Source: Bacteroidales bacterium
GTDB taxonomy: Bacteria; Bacteroidota; Bacteroidia; Bacteroidales; JAGOPY01
DNA length: 64,000 bases
Assembly: GCA_017991835.1 (NCBI GenBank)
Contig: JAGOPY010000010.1
Coordinates: 94,080 to 158,079, forward strand
Direction of reading: 5' to 3'
Every line of letters begins with the position of its first letter. Positions within the stretch are counted from its first letter, which is position 1. The notes under the pieces were generated by a model. The model saw only the letters and a list, made by a program, of their open reading frames with translations. It did no database searches and was not told where the DNA came from. This document shows, one piece after another, positions 1 through 8,269 of this stretch. The translations under genes and the position numbers were made by a program.

Positions 1-492
1 AATTAATTCCGCAGACTCAAAATCATTGATTTGATTGCGGAGAATTTTGTAAAAAGTACTGTATCTATAAGTATAAATATCGTTAGTAATCTTATGCTTT
101 ATCGGATTTAAATGGATGTATCGCACTAGGCTAATAAAGTATTCGTCGCGATTTACCTCAATTCGCCTGAAGTTTTTACTAATAATACAGCCAGTTCTGC
201 ATTCTTGACGATTAATATACATTGCATAAGTTATAAACAGCTTCCTTAGTTGATTTGAAACATACCTTGAATCGGTTGCTGAATCCTTTATACGAATTAA
301 AAAATGAAAATGATTTGGTAACAGACAATAGCAAAATGTTTCAGCAACCGGATCCATATAGTAGAAGTACTTTTTAATAAAAAAGTCATAATTGCAATCG
401 AAATAGAAAAGTCGATCTCTATTATTTCCCCTGTTGAATAAATGATAATACTTCCCCGCAATTAGAGGTGTCTTTAAAGATTGCTTTTTCAT
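1..492 (-). CDS. RAYT/IS200-like (Y1) transposase, C-terminus cut by window edge
   Basis: An open frame reads from an ATG at 492 to base 1 without a stop (164 codons). The protein begins with a YYHLFNRGNNRDRLF stretch, then has LLPNHFHFLIR (the HxH of the HUH nuclease) and RYIHLNPIKHKI. Together these are typical of REP-associated tyrosine transposases in Bacteroidota, which are single-strand DNA nucleases/transposases linked to short palindromic repeats. A paired-palindrome repeat lies between this gene and the upstream hydrolase gene. The sequence is AT-richer than its neighbours, consistent with acquired DNA (inference). The family call is firm. Activity cannot be judged because the C-terminus is outside the window. 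Confidence 0.85.
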   Translation of the reverse strand, partial: MKKQSLKTPLIAGKYYHLFNRGNNRDRLFYFDCNYDFFIKKYFYYMDPVAETFCYCLLPNHFHFLIRIKDSATDSRYVSNQLRKLFITYAMYINRQECRTGCIISKNFRRIEVNRDEYFISLVRYIHLNPIKHKITNDIYTYRYSTFYKILRNQINDFESAELI

Positions 493-664
493 TGTAAATT
501 GATTATAGGTTTAACAAAAGGATGAATTCTCAATTGTTAATCCGTAATTTGACTACAAAATACCCGGACCCTTAAAAATATTTTTTAGATGGCATCAGGA
601 TTACAAGTTCCTGGAAGCGATATGTGATTATAAATAAGCAGTTTAGAATATGAAATCTAATTCT

Positions 665-760
665 TTGAGATGGCATCTCAAAATCAAATAAGATCCGGTC
701 TTTTCACCCGCAAATCAGCTTATGTAGAAAATTTCTTTAGCATATTGAGATGCCATCTCC
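665..760. repeat. paired-palindrome element, copy 1
   Basis: GAGATGGCATCTC at 667-679 and its reverse complement GAGATGCCATCTC at 747-759 start exactly 80 bp apart. Each 13-mer is itself palindromic around one base. The element ends about 11 bp after the stop codon of the hydrolase gene and lies upstream of the RAYT gene. A second copy with the same 80-bp spacing is at 59673-59765. A half-site (AGATGGCATC) is near 588. The interior of copy 1 aligns with the reverse complement of copy 2 at about 60% by eye over 45 ungapped bases. Confidence 0.75.
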
Positions 761-770
761 AAGAAACACC

Positions 771-1817
771 TCAATGAAAACTATAAGCTCGCCCTTCTTT
801 AAGCATCAGGAATCTCTCATCTAAAATTCCCTCTCTGCTTTTTGCTTCCTTAAGCTCTTTCGCCGGCTCTTCCATCCCATCATCGGCGAGCGGAAATGTG
901 CCGAAATGCATCCCGATGCTTTGAGAGGACTGAAGGATCTTGTGGATATTCACCGCATCGGCCGGTGATGTGTGGATCGGCGACATGAACCACTGCGGTT
1001 TATAGGCCCCGATTGGAAGGAAAGAAAGCCGGATCGGAGAGAGCCGTTCGGCTATTTCGTTGAAAAACTCTCCATAGCCGGTGTCTCCCGAATAATATAT
1101 GCTCCCGTTTTCGGTGCGTAATGCAAATCCTGACCAGAGCGTCCTGTCCCTGTCGAACATCCCCCGGCCGCTGAAATGCTGCGCCGGCGTACAAACCAGC
1201 TTCAACCCGTTTGGCGTTGTCAATTCGTCCCACCAATCCATTTCCCTGAAATTGTCAATGCCCTTTTTCTTTAAGTAAAGGCCCACCCCGAGCGGCGTGT
1301 ATATCACCGGTTTAAAACGGCTTTTCAGTTTTTTTAAAGTACTGATATCCAAATGGTCGTAGTGATTATGGGTCAATAAAATAATGTCTATAGGAGGAAG
1401 ATCTTCAAACCGGATTCCCGGCTGGCGCATCCGCTTCGGGCCGGCAAACGTCACAGGGCTGACCCGTTCGCTCCAGACCGGATCGGTCAGGATATTCAAC
1501 CCCTGCGTCTGGATCAGGAAGGTGGAATGGTTGACGAAAGTCACAACAATAGAATCACCTTCGACTCTTTCTTCCGGGGCAGGGCCATAATTTACTTCGG
1601 TGATCTCTTTCCATTCGCCCCGTTGCCTTTCCCTCGACCATTTGATGACATCTTTCAGCCCTCCCGCTTTCTTTCCACCCGGATTGATGAATTTCTTCCC
1701 GTCGAAATGGTCGCTGACAGGACCGTGGTAAACAGGCGCCGAAAACAACCATCCGAGTAAAAGGGAACCCAGAATAATGATCAGAATTACAATGAGAATG
1801 ATGAACAATATCTTCAT
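771..1817 (-). CDS. membrane-anchored MBL-fold metallo-hydrolase (UlaG/NAPE-PLD-like)
   Basis: 348 residues. The first ~27 residues form one membrane segment, so the enzyme is probably anchored with its catalytic domain in the periplasm. The metal-binding motif THNHYDHLD places H150, H152, D154 and H155. LTDPVWSERVSPVTFAGPKR and the late MHFGTFPLADDG motif match the COG2220 branch that includes N-acyl-phosphatidylethanolamine phospholipase D-like and RomA-like proteins. A lipid or lactone hydrolase role is possible, but the substrate cannot be read from sequence. A good -7 box lies upstream at 1838-1845. The gene is monocistronic and ends at the palindrome element. Confidence 0.85.
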   Translation of the reverse strand: MKILFIILIVILIIILGSLLLGWLFSAPVYHGPVSDHFDGKKFINPGGKKAGGLKDVIKWSRERQRGEWKEITEVNYGPAPEERVEGDSIVVTFVNHSTFLIQTQGLNILTDPVWSERVSPVTFAGPKRMRQPGIRFEDLPPIDIILLTHNHYDHLDISTLKKLKSRFKPVIYTPLGVGLYLKKKGIDNFREMDWWDELTTPNGLKLVCTPAQHFSGRGMFDRDRTLWSGFALRTENGSIYYSGDTGYGEFFNEIAERLSPIRLSFLPIGAYKPQWFMSPIHTSPADAVNIHKILQSSQSIGMHFGTFPLADDGMEEPAKELKEAKSREGILDERFLMLKEGRAYSFH

Positions 1818-1837
1818 AGTTTGGTTTTAATCGAATG

Positions 1838-1845
1838 CAAAAGTA
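1838..1845 (-). promoter_or_regulatory. -7 promoter box for the MBL hydrolase
   Basis: Read on the minus strand this is TACTTTTG, a full match to the Bacteroidota -7 consensus TAnnTTTG, about 20 bp before the ATG at 1817. A TTG about 22 bp further upstream could serve as the -33 element. Confidence 0.5.
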
Positions 1846-1945
1846 TAAACTGTTTAATCTGGTCTAAACAATCCGCTGATACATCGGTTCATTACGGAAT
1901 CAACTTTTATCAGGAATATATTATCTTCGCTTTAAAATCTCTACG

Positions 1946-2497
1946 GTGATCAAACATATCTTATTCATCATCATTGTTTTACTGGCAAATAATTCCTTCT
2001 GCCAGCCTGTTTATAAAACAAAGAATGGCACGGCTTCCTTTGTATCCAATGCCCCGCTGGAGATCATCAGGGCCGAATCTGCAGAGGTGCAGGGCGCCAT
2101 CGATCCGGGGAAGAAAACATTCGCCTTTTCCATTGATAATAAGAGTTTTAAAGGGTTTAACAGCCCGCTGCAACAGGAGCATTTTTATGAAAATTACCTG
2201 GAGGTTCAGTCTTTTCCTGCCTCAACTTTTAAAGGGAAGATCATTGAAGATATCGACCTGAACTCTTCACTGGAGCAAACGGTCAGGGCCAAAGGAATGC
2301 TGAATATTCACGGCGTTGAACAGGAAAGGATTATTAAAGGAACGATCCGGGTGGTAGATGGGAAGATCAGCCTGAAGGCAGATTTTAGCGTGATGCTGGA
2401 AGACCATCAGATAAGGATACCCCGGGTCGTTAACCAGAAGATTGCGGAAAGTATTGACGTTTCAGTCACTGCCGAACTGGTAAAAAGCAATGATTAA
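1946..2497 (+). CDS. YceI-family secreted protein
   Basis: 183 residues with a signal peptide (about residues 1-20, ending SFCQ) followed by one YceI lipocalin-like barrel. The family binds polyisoprenoid or other amphiphilic ligands in the periplasm. The family pattern is visible in the SFKGFNSPLQQEHFYENYL segment, the FPASTFKG segment and the late IHGVE motif. The start is GTG at 1946, since no ATG lies nearby upstream in frame. The 3' end overlaps the start of the sensor kinase gene by 8 nt, so the two are probably co-transcribed. A second YceI gene lies at 7476. Confidence 0.85.
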   Translation: MIKHILFIIIVLLANNSFCQPVYKTKNGTASFVSNAPLEIIRAESAEVQGAIDPGKKTFAFSIDNKSFKGFNSPLQQEHFYENYLEVQSFPASTFKGKIIEDIDLNSSLEQTVRAKGMLNIHGVEQERIIKGTIRVVDGKISLKADFSVMLEDHQIRIPRVVNQKIAESIDVSVTAELVKSND

Positions 2498-5405
2498 TGG
2501 TCAGAAAATAAGGAGATTGTGGAGTCCTTTGTTTTGGCTCACGGCTTTTATCTTCCTGATTGCCCATTCAGGATTCTCACAACTTCCGGGCTTTGAGAAG
2601 ATCAGGATCACCGTCCCGGGGGAAGGACCTGTCTTTAAAAAAGCTGTTATGGATGCAGATGGATACATCTGGCTGGGTTCCGGACAGGGCCTGTTCCGTT
2701 TCGACGGCATTCAGTTCAAATCTTTTACCCCCTTACCGGATACGGCTGATTTCCACGTGACTGCACTTCACCTTGACCAGGATCACGATCTCTGGATTGG
2801 GTGCAGGGACGGTAAAATATACCGGTTGGATCAGGGCCGGATCAACCTCTTTAATCCGGAAGAGGGTACTTCCGGTGTGGTTGTCACCGATATCCTGGTA
2901 GCCCAAGACCACAGTATCTGGTGGTCGACAGCCGGCGAAGGGATCTATTTTTACTCCGGCACCCGGGTCTTCAATATAAACCGTGACGACGGCCTTCCCG
3001 ACGATTATGTGCATGACCTTGAATCTGTGAGCGATGGATATGTTGTGGCGGGTACCGATGGCGGGCTGGTTTCGTGTATTTACAGAAACGGGGAGAAAAT
3101 AGTCAATCCGCTTGCGGCGTCCGGTGAATTGCCGGATATAATGGTCACTGTGGTCAAAGAGGATAGTGATGGCAACCTCTGGCTGGGTTTCCAGGACGGA
3201 GGGATTGGTTTTTTGACGAACGACGGGCGGCAATTTATTCAGCCTGCGGCAGATCATGCCTGGGAAGAGGGTCCGGTGAGCGCAGTGACGGTTTCCGGTG
3301 CATCGGCGTGGGCAGGCACTTCAAGCGGTGAATTACTGGAGATCAGTCTGAATGAGAATAATCGGGGAATGATTAATCTGTTACCCGCTGACCTTCAGAC
3401 CGGCAAAATTTATGACTTGCTGGAAGACCGGGAAGGCAATATCTGGATACTTTCTGCCGAAGGGCTGTTCCGGTCGACCGGGAACAGGATTCGATACCTG
3501 GATGATGTTGGCGGGATTCCGCTGGCGAATATCCATGCCATCCATGCCGACGAGTTCCGTCCCGGCCTGCTGTGGTTCAGCGACGACCGCGGGTTGTTCT
3601 CCCTGGCCGTCGAATCGGGCGATGTAAAATCTTACCCGGGTCCGTTTAAAGGGCCCGGACTGAAAATCACCTGCCTTAACCAGGACCGCTTTGGCTACAT
3701 ATGGGCAGGTACTTTTAACTACGGGGCGATCAGGCTCAATCCTGCAAATGGCACATTTGATCGAATTACCGAAAGGGATAACCTGGTCAATAACAATGTT
3801 TTATCCATATCCCGGCATCACGACACCTTGTGGATGGCAACCCTGGGAGGAGCTTCGGAAATCATTCTTGACCCGAATACTTCCGGAAGATCTTATCAGG
3901 CCCGGTCATACAATTATGAAAACGGGCTGGTCAATAATTTCATCTATTATGTTTATGAGGATGATAAAAACAGGATCTGGCTGGCGACCGACGGAGACGG
4001 GATCAATGTCAGGACGCAGGACGGATGGTCTTCATACAATGAAAACAATGGCCTTACCGATGATGTGATCTATTCCCTTACGGGGGATAAATATGGCAAT
4101 ATCTGGGCCGGATCGGCATCGGGCGGATTGTTTAAATTCGATGGGAAGAACTTCATTCACTATGGGCTTGACGAGGGTCTGAGCAGCATTTCCTTCACCG
4201 GGATCATGGCAGCAGACGATGAACTTCTGGCCGTTCATGAGAATGGCCTGGATATCCTACACATTCCAACGGGAAACATCGCTCATTATGGCGGTGACAA
4301 AGGATTTGAAGGGATCCAGCCCGATCTCAACACGATCAGCCGCGACCGCGAAGGGAATATATGGCTGGGGACACGGAAAGGGATCATCCGGTACCGGCCG
4401 GGGTCGGCGGTTTCTTATATGCCCGTCACGGTTCTGGAGGAGATGTCGGTTTACCTGGAACCCCGGGAGTTGAAGGCCGGCCAGGTGTTCGGTTATGCCG
4501 ACAACCACATTTCATTCCGGTATGCAGGCCTTTGGTTTTCCAATCCGGAAAGAGTGAATTACCAGGTTATGCTCGAAGGGTACGACCTGGGCTGGAACGA
4601 TACTTACAACCGCCAGGTGACCTATTCCAGCCTTCCGCCCGGTGAATTTACCTTTAAAGTAAGATCCTCGCTCGACCGGTCTTTTATCAATGCCGGCGAA
4701 GTCAGTTACAGCTTCAGGATAAGGCAACCTGTCTGGATACAACCCTGGTTTATCATCCTGCTGGTCATTATCCTGGCGGCGCTTATCTTTCTATACATTA
4801 AAATGCGTGAAAACAGGCTCAGAAAGAGAGAACAGGAGAAAAAAGAGAAGATCGAGTTTGAGTTCCAGGTGCTGAAAAACCAGGTCAATCCCCATTTTCT
4901 CTTCAACAGTTTCAGTACGCTGATCTCCCTCATCGAAGATAATCCTGAACAGGCGGTACAATATACGGAAAAACTATCTGATTTTTTCAGGACGATCCTG
5001 CAATACAAAGACCAGGAGCTGATCACCCTGGATGAAGAACTTACGCTCATACAAAGTTATTTCTTCCTTTTGAAGAAACGTTATGGAGATAACCTTTACC
5101 TGGATATTCAGCTTGGTGATGAGCTCAAAAAGGCATTTATCCCGCCCATGACGCTTCAAATCTTGATCGAAAATGCTGTGAAGCATAATGTTATATCGAT
5201 GAGTAAGCCTTTGTTTATTAAAGTTTACGAAGATGATGGGAAGATCGTTGTAGAGAACAATCTCCAGCCCAAACTCACTCCCGAAGTCTCCACCGGCATC
5301 GGACTTGAAAATATCAGGAAAAGATATAAACTGATTACCGATAAAGAGGTCATAATTGAGAAATCGGAACTGTTTTTCAGGATTTTTTTACCCTTGATCA
5401 AATGA
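2490..5405 (+). CDS. sensor histidine kinase with Reg_prop beta-propellers, Y_Y_Y domain and LytS-type kinase
   Basis: 971 residues. An N-terminal signal/anchor (about 13-30) is followed by a long periplasmic sensor region with repeated Reg_prop motifs such as GYIWLGSGQGLFRFDG, GNLWLGFQDGG and GNIWLGTRKGIIRY (about 40-660). Then come a Y_Y_Y domain, one transmembrane helix (about 753-775), and a LytS-type histidine kinase domain with phospho-acceptor His802 in NQVNPHFLFNS. An ATPase region follows (ILIENAVKHN, GIGLENIRKRY). It has no fused receiver or HTH, unlike the classical hybrid systems of this phylum. It probably signals to the LytTR regulator encoded next. The ligand is unknown. Confidence 0.92.
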   Translation: MINGQKIRRLWSPLFWLTAFIFLIAHSGFSQLPGFEKIRITVPGEGPVFKKAVMDADGYIWLGSGQGLFRFDGIQFKSFTPLPDTADFHVTALHLDQDHDLWIGCRDGKIYRLDQGRINLFNPEEGTSGVVVTDILVAQDHSIWWSTAGEGIYFYSGTRVFNINRDDGLPDDYVHDLESVSDGYVVAGTDGGLVSCIYRNGEKIVNPLAASGELPDIMVTVVKEDSDGNLWLGFQDGGIGFLTNDGRQFIQPAADHAWEEGPVSAVTVSGASAWAGTSSGELLEISLNENNRGMINLLPADLQTGKIYDLLEDREGNIWILSAEGLFRSTGNRIRYLDDVGGIPLANIHAIHADEFRPGLLWFSDDRGLFSLAVESGDVKSYPGPFKGPGLKITCLNQDRFGYIWAGTFNYGAIRLNPANGTFDRITERDNLVNNNVLSISRHHDTLWMATLGGASEIILDPNTSGRSYQARSYNYENGLVNNFIYYVYEDDKNRIWLATDGDGINVRTQDGWSSYNENNGLTDDVIYSLTGDKYGNIWAGSASGGLFKFDGKNFIHYGLDEGLSSISFTGIMAADDELLAVHENGLDILHIPTGNIAHYGGDKGFEGIQPDLNTISRDREGNIWLGTRKGIIRYRPGSAVSYMPVTVLEEMSVYLEPRELKAGQVFGYADNHISFRYAGLWFSNPERVNYQVMLEGYDLGWNDTYNRQVTYSSLPPGEFTFKVRSSLDRSFINAGEVSYSFRIRQPVWIQPWFIILLVIILAALIFLYIKMRENRLRKREQEKKEKIEFEFQVLKNQVNPHFLFNSFSTLISLIEDNPEQAVQYTEKLSDFFRTILQYKDQELITLDEELTLIQSYFFLLKKRYGDNLYLDIQLGDELKKAFIPPMTLQILIENAVKHNVISMSKPLFIKVYEDDGKIVVENNLQPKLTPEVSTGIGLENIRKRYKLITDKEVIIEKSELFFRIFLPLIK

Positions 5406-5413
5406 TTATTATA

Positions 5414-5493
5414 CCACAAAGATCCACGAAGGCCTTAGTCCGGCAGTCAATCACTTTGTGCTCCTTTGTGAAACCTTTGTGTACTTTGTGGTT
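5414..5493. repeat. ACCACAAAG-type imperfect inverted repeat, copy 1
   Basis: The element starts ACCACAAAG and ends CTTTGTGGT, with further copies of the word ACAAAG/CTTTGTG inside both arms. It fills the gap between the sensor kinase and its presumed LytTR partner. The same family occurs at 8131-8232 and 58882-58985, with a relative at 28327-28407. Confidence 0.8.
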
Positions 5494-5513
5494 AATTAAA
5501 TGAAATAAAGAAA

Positions 5514-6272
5514 ATGAAACTTCTTATTATTGAAGATGAACCGGCCAGCGCCCAGCGGCTGAAAAAGATGGTGGAAGAGATGGATCCCGAGGTGAAGGTC
5601 CTCGGCATTCTCGACAGCATCACCTCCACCATGGATTGGTTCGGCCATCACCCCGAGCCCGATCTGATTCTATCGGACATCCACCTGGCCGACGGGCTCA
5701 GTTTCGAAATCTTCAGGCAGATCAACATTTCCTGCCCTGTTATCTTCACCACGGCATACGATCAGTACGCCATCCAGGCCTTTAAGCTGAACAGCATCGA
5801 TTACCTGCTGAAGCCCGTCAGGAAGGAAGAACTGGCTGAGGCGATCAATAAATTCAAAAAGATGAAGCCGGCCGAATCCCGGGTCGATTTATCGCAGCTC
5901 ATGGCGCTGATAGGCAAACAGGAGAAAGAATACCTCAGGCGGGTGGTGATCCGGCTGGGGCAGCAGATCAAGATCGTGGAGATCAAAGATGTGGCTTATT
6001 TTTATATCGATGAAAAGATCGTTTTCGGCGTTACCTTCGGCAAAGACCGCTACCCGATGGACCTGAGCCTCGATCAACTGGAGAAGCAACTCGATCCCGG
6101 GCGGTTCTTCCGAATCAACCGCGCCTTTATCATCAGCCTCGATTCGATCGAAACCATGATCACCTACTCCAAAGCCCGCATCAAGATCAAGCTGAAACCG
6201 CCCTGCGAGCTGGAGTCTATCACCAGCACAGAGCGGTCGGCCGAGTTCAGGGAGTGGCTGAGAGGAGGTTAG
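5514..6272 (+). CDS. LytTR-family response regulator
   Basis: 252 residues. A receiver domain (1-~120) has the acidic pair E7/D8, phospho-acceptor Asp55 (LILSD) and the KP motif in YLLKPVRKEE. It is followed by a LytTR DNA-binding domain (~145-250; FYIDEKIVFGVT, FFRINRAFIISL). It is the expected output partner of the LytS-type kinase upstream, from which it is separated by an 80-bp repeat element. The targets are unknown. The adjacent YceI gene is a candidate (inference). Confidence 0.93.
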   Translation: MKLLIIEDEPASAQRLKKMVEEMDPEVKVLGILDSITSTMDWFGHHPEPDLILSDIHLADGLSFEIFRQINISCPVIFTTAYDQYAIQAFKLNSIDYLLKPVRKEELAEAINKFKKMKPAESRVDLSQLMALIGKQEKEYLRRVVIRLGQQIKIVEIKDVAYFYIDEKIVFGVTFGKDRYPMDLSLDQLEKQLDPGRFFRINRAFIISLDSIETMITYSKARIKIKLKPPCELESITSTERSAEFREWLRGG

Positions 6273-6357
6273 GACTGTAAGACTTTAGGACTTTAAGACT
6301 TTAAGACTTTAAGACTGTAAGACATCGTAATTATATCCTACCGTCTTACCGTCCTAC
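6269..6357. repeat. GACTTTAA word repeat forming an inverted pair
   Basis: Six tandem 8-bp units (GACTGTAA/GACTTTAG/GACTTTAA) begin at the stop codon of the LytTR gene. They are followed by a right arm (CCTACCGTCTTACCGTCCTAC split by small changes) that is the inverted counterpart of the left arm. The architecture is the same as the ACCACAAAG elements but uses a different word. Confidence 0.8.
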
Positions 6358-6460
6358 ATTCCCTATTCATCTGCCAAAACTTCCCGTTCATCAACCTTAA
6401 TTTGCTTCAGGGTGCCTTGTTGGCGTTACTTTGCCTCATCAAACAAATATAAAAAACACC

Positions 6461-6889
6461 ATGAAGACTACAGCAAAACTTTTCATCCTCGCGCTGACCA
6501 TCAGCCTGGCTTCCTGCTCCAAAAGCAACGACGATAATCCTTCCAATACCAATAACACCGGACAGGTGACCGGTAACTGGAAAGTAACCTACTATTTCGA
6601 CAGCGGCAAAGACGAGACCAGCGATTACAACGGGTACACTTTTAATTTCAATACCGGGAATATCCTGGAAGCTGTTACGGGCTCCGCAACTTATACCGGC
6701 ACATGGACCTTAGGCGAACCGGGCGACGACGATAACTCCAGTAACAAATTTGTCATTACCATTACAGGAAACAAAGCCATGGATGACCTGACCGACGACT
6801 GGAAAATACTTAAAATGACCGATACGGAGATCTGGCTGCAGGACGATAACCTGACGAGCGCGGAAGAACTGAGATTCGGAAAGCTATAA
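6461..6889 (+). CDS. lipocalin-like lipoprotein
   Basis: 142 residues from the ATG at 6461. The upstream TTG at 6431 sits inside a promoter-like TTACTTTGC and is unlikely to be the start. A lipoprotein signal ends with the lipobox LASC, followed by a low-complexity Ser/Asn/Asp tether. The rest (GNWKVTYYF...GTWTLG...WQ-type pattern) resembles the small lipocalin-like lipoproteins common in Bacteroidota. It is probably anchored to the outer membrane. The ligand is unknown. It is followed by two other small envelope genes. Confidence 0.75.
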   Translation: MKTTAKLFILALTISLASCSKSNDDNPSNTNNTGQVTGNWKVTYYFDSGKDETSDYNGYTFNFNTGNILEAVTGSATYTGTWTLGEPGDDDNSSNKFVITITGNKAMDDLTDDWKILKMTDTEIWLQDDNLTSAEELRFGKL

Positions 6890-6948
6890 GTGTTCCAGTG
6901 TTCCAAAGTTCCAGTGTTCCAATGTTCCGGGTTCCAGAGTTAATAGTG
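6890..6948. repeat. GTTCCA word repeat
   Basis: Six degenerate copies of (A)GTGTTCCA directly follow the stop codon of the lipoprotein gene. The first base of the repeat follows the TAA, as in the repeat after the LytTR gene. Confidence 0.7.
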
Positions 6949-6996
6949 TTAGTAAATAGAGATTTATAGCGCTTTTGTGCAAAAAATAAAGAAACC

Positions 6997-7437
6997 ATGA
7001 AAAAAAGAACAATCATAACCATCATTCTGTCCCTGTTTGTCATAGGGGTGATCAGCGCAGGCCTTGTTTATAAATTCGTCATCAACAAGCCTCACGAAAA
7101 CTATGAGAAAGCCAAACCGGCCTTTATCATCTCTGCCACCGACCTGTATAACAGCTTTCAGTCGGACCGGACGACAGCCGAAGGTAAATTCAACGGCAAA
7201 GTGGTGCTGCTGAGTGGTAAACTCGATAAGATCGATTTAGCTGAAAGCCTTGTTACCGGGGTATTTGTCTTTAACCAGGGGATGTTCGGCGACGAAGGGA
7301 TCCGCTGTGTTATGCTCGGCAACCATGCCCAGGCGCTGAAAGCCATCGGACCGGGAACAGAAGTAAAGATCAAAGGATACCTGACCGGCTACAACGATAC
7401 CGATGTCGTCCTGGAGCAGTGTTCCATCATACGTTAA
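6997..7437 (+). CDS. OB-fold (tRNA_anti-like) membrane-anchored protein
   Basis: 146 residues. One N-terminal membrane helix (about 5-27) is followed by an OB-fold region resembling the tRNA_anti-like family (NGKVVLLSGKLDKIDL, GVFVFNQ, GTEVKIKGYLTGYNDTDVVLEQCSI). Members of this family are envelope proteins of unknown function, and the name does not imply RNA binding. It ends 38 bp before the ATG of the following YceI gene and is probably co-transcribed with it. Confidence 0.75.
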   Translation: MKKRTIITIILSLFVIGVISAGLVYKFVINKPHENYEKAKPAFIISATDLYNSFQSDRTTAEGKFNGKVVLLSGKLDKIDLAESLVTGVFVFNQGMFGDEGIRCVMLGNHAQALKAIGPGTEVKIKGYLTGYNDTDVVLEQCSIIR

Positions 7438-7475
7438 AAATTCAATCGATTATTAATTCAAAAGAATCAAATAAA

Positions 7476-8036
7476 ATGAAAAAGTCACTTAAAATCCTTG
7501 TCATCGCGGCTATAGCCATAACCGCATCGTTCACCGTCCAGGCCCAGAAATACATGACCAAGAACGGGAATATCAAATTCTACTCCGAAACCCCCATCGA
7601 AACTATCGAGGCTACTAACAACCAGGTAAATGCTGCCCTCGACAGCCAAACCGGCGACCTGGTATTCAAAGTTCTTATCAAGTCGTTCCAGTTCGAAAAA
7701 GCACTCATGCAGGAGCATTTCAACGAGAACTATATGGAGAGCGACAAGTTCCCGAATTCGACCTTTGTCGGAAAAGTGACCAATCTTACTGCTGTTGATT
7801 TCTCAAAAGAAGGGTCTTATGAAGCGACGATCGAGGGCGACCTGACCATTCACGGCGTAACGAAGAAGATCAGCGAAAAAGGGACGTTTACCGTCAAGGC
7901 CGGGGATAAGATCCACGGGATCAGCAAATTCAACGTGAAGCCTGCCGATTATTCGATCAAAATCCCGGGTGCGGTTGTCAAAAACATTGCCGAAACCATT
8001 GAAGTAACGGTAGATATCGAGCTGTCGAAAATGTAG
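7476..8036 (+). CDS. YceI-family periplasmic protein
   Basis: 186 residues from the ATG at 7476. An in-frame upstream start would overlap the preceding gene and would push the signal peptide inside the protein. A signal peptide ends TVQAQ, then one YceI barrel with MQEHFNENYMESDKFPNSTFVGK and LTIHGVTKKI. It is a clear paralogue of the YceI protein at 1946. The role is probably transport or storage of a lipid-like compound in the periplasm. A hairpin with a T-run follows. Confidence 0.88.
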   Translation: MKKSLKILVIAAIAITASFTVQAQKYMTKNGNIKFYSETPIETIEATNNQVNAALDSQTGDLVFKVLIKSFQFEKALMQEHFNENYMESDKFPNSTFVGKVTNLTAVDFSKEGSYEATIEGDLTIHGVTKKISEKGTFTVKAGDKIHGISKFNVKPADYSIKIPGAVVKNIAETIEVTVDIELSKM

Positions 8037-8066
8037 CAGCACACCACTGTTCCCCATATATCTCCT

Positions 8067-8104
8067 CCCCGGATCGCTTTTAACAGGGCTTTCCGGGGTT
8101 TTTT
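8067..8104 (+). terminator. rho-independent terminator after the YceI gene
   Basis: CCCCGGA at 8067-8073 pairs with TCCGGGG at 8092-8098, directly followed by six T residues. It lies 31 bp after the YceI stop codon. Confidence 0.7.
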
Positions 8105-8130
8105 ATGCTGAGATGACTCAAAAAGTTTTA

Positions 8131-8232
8131 ACCTCCAAGGCCACAAAGTAATCACAAAGGCCACAAAGTAATTGATTACCAAATTAAACCCTTTGTGTTA
8201 CTTCGTGAAGTCCTTTGTGTCCCTTTGTGGTT
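8131..8232. repeat. ACCACAAAG-type imperfect inverted repeat, copy 2
   Basis: The left arm has three CCACAAAG/TCACAAAG words. The right arm has CCTTTGTG three times and ends TTTGTGGTTAATTAA, as does copy 1. The right arm overlaps the likely promoter of the thioesterase gene. Confidence 0.8.
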
Positions 8233-8246
8233 AATTAATAAATTTG
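8214..8246 (+). promoter_or_regulatory. promoter of the acyl-ACP thioesterase gene
   Basis: TTTG at 8214-8217, then 21 bp, then TAAATTTG at 8239-8246: a full match to the Bacteroidota -33/-7 pattern (TTTG, 19-21 bp, TAnnTTTG). The -33 part lies inside the right arm of the repeat. The ATG is at 8270. Confidence 0.55.
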
Positions 8247-8269
8247 CCTGCAATAATCGTTAAGAATAG

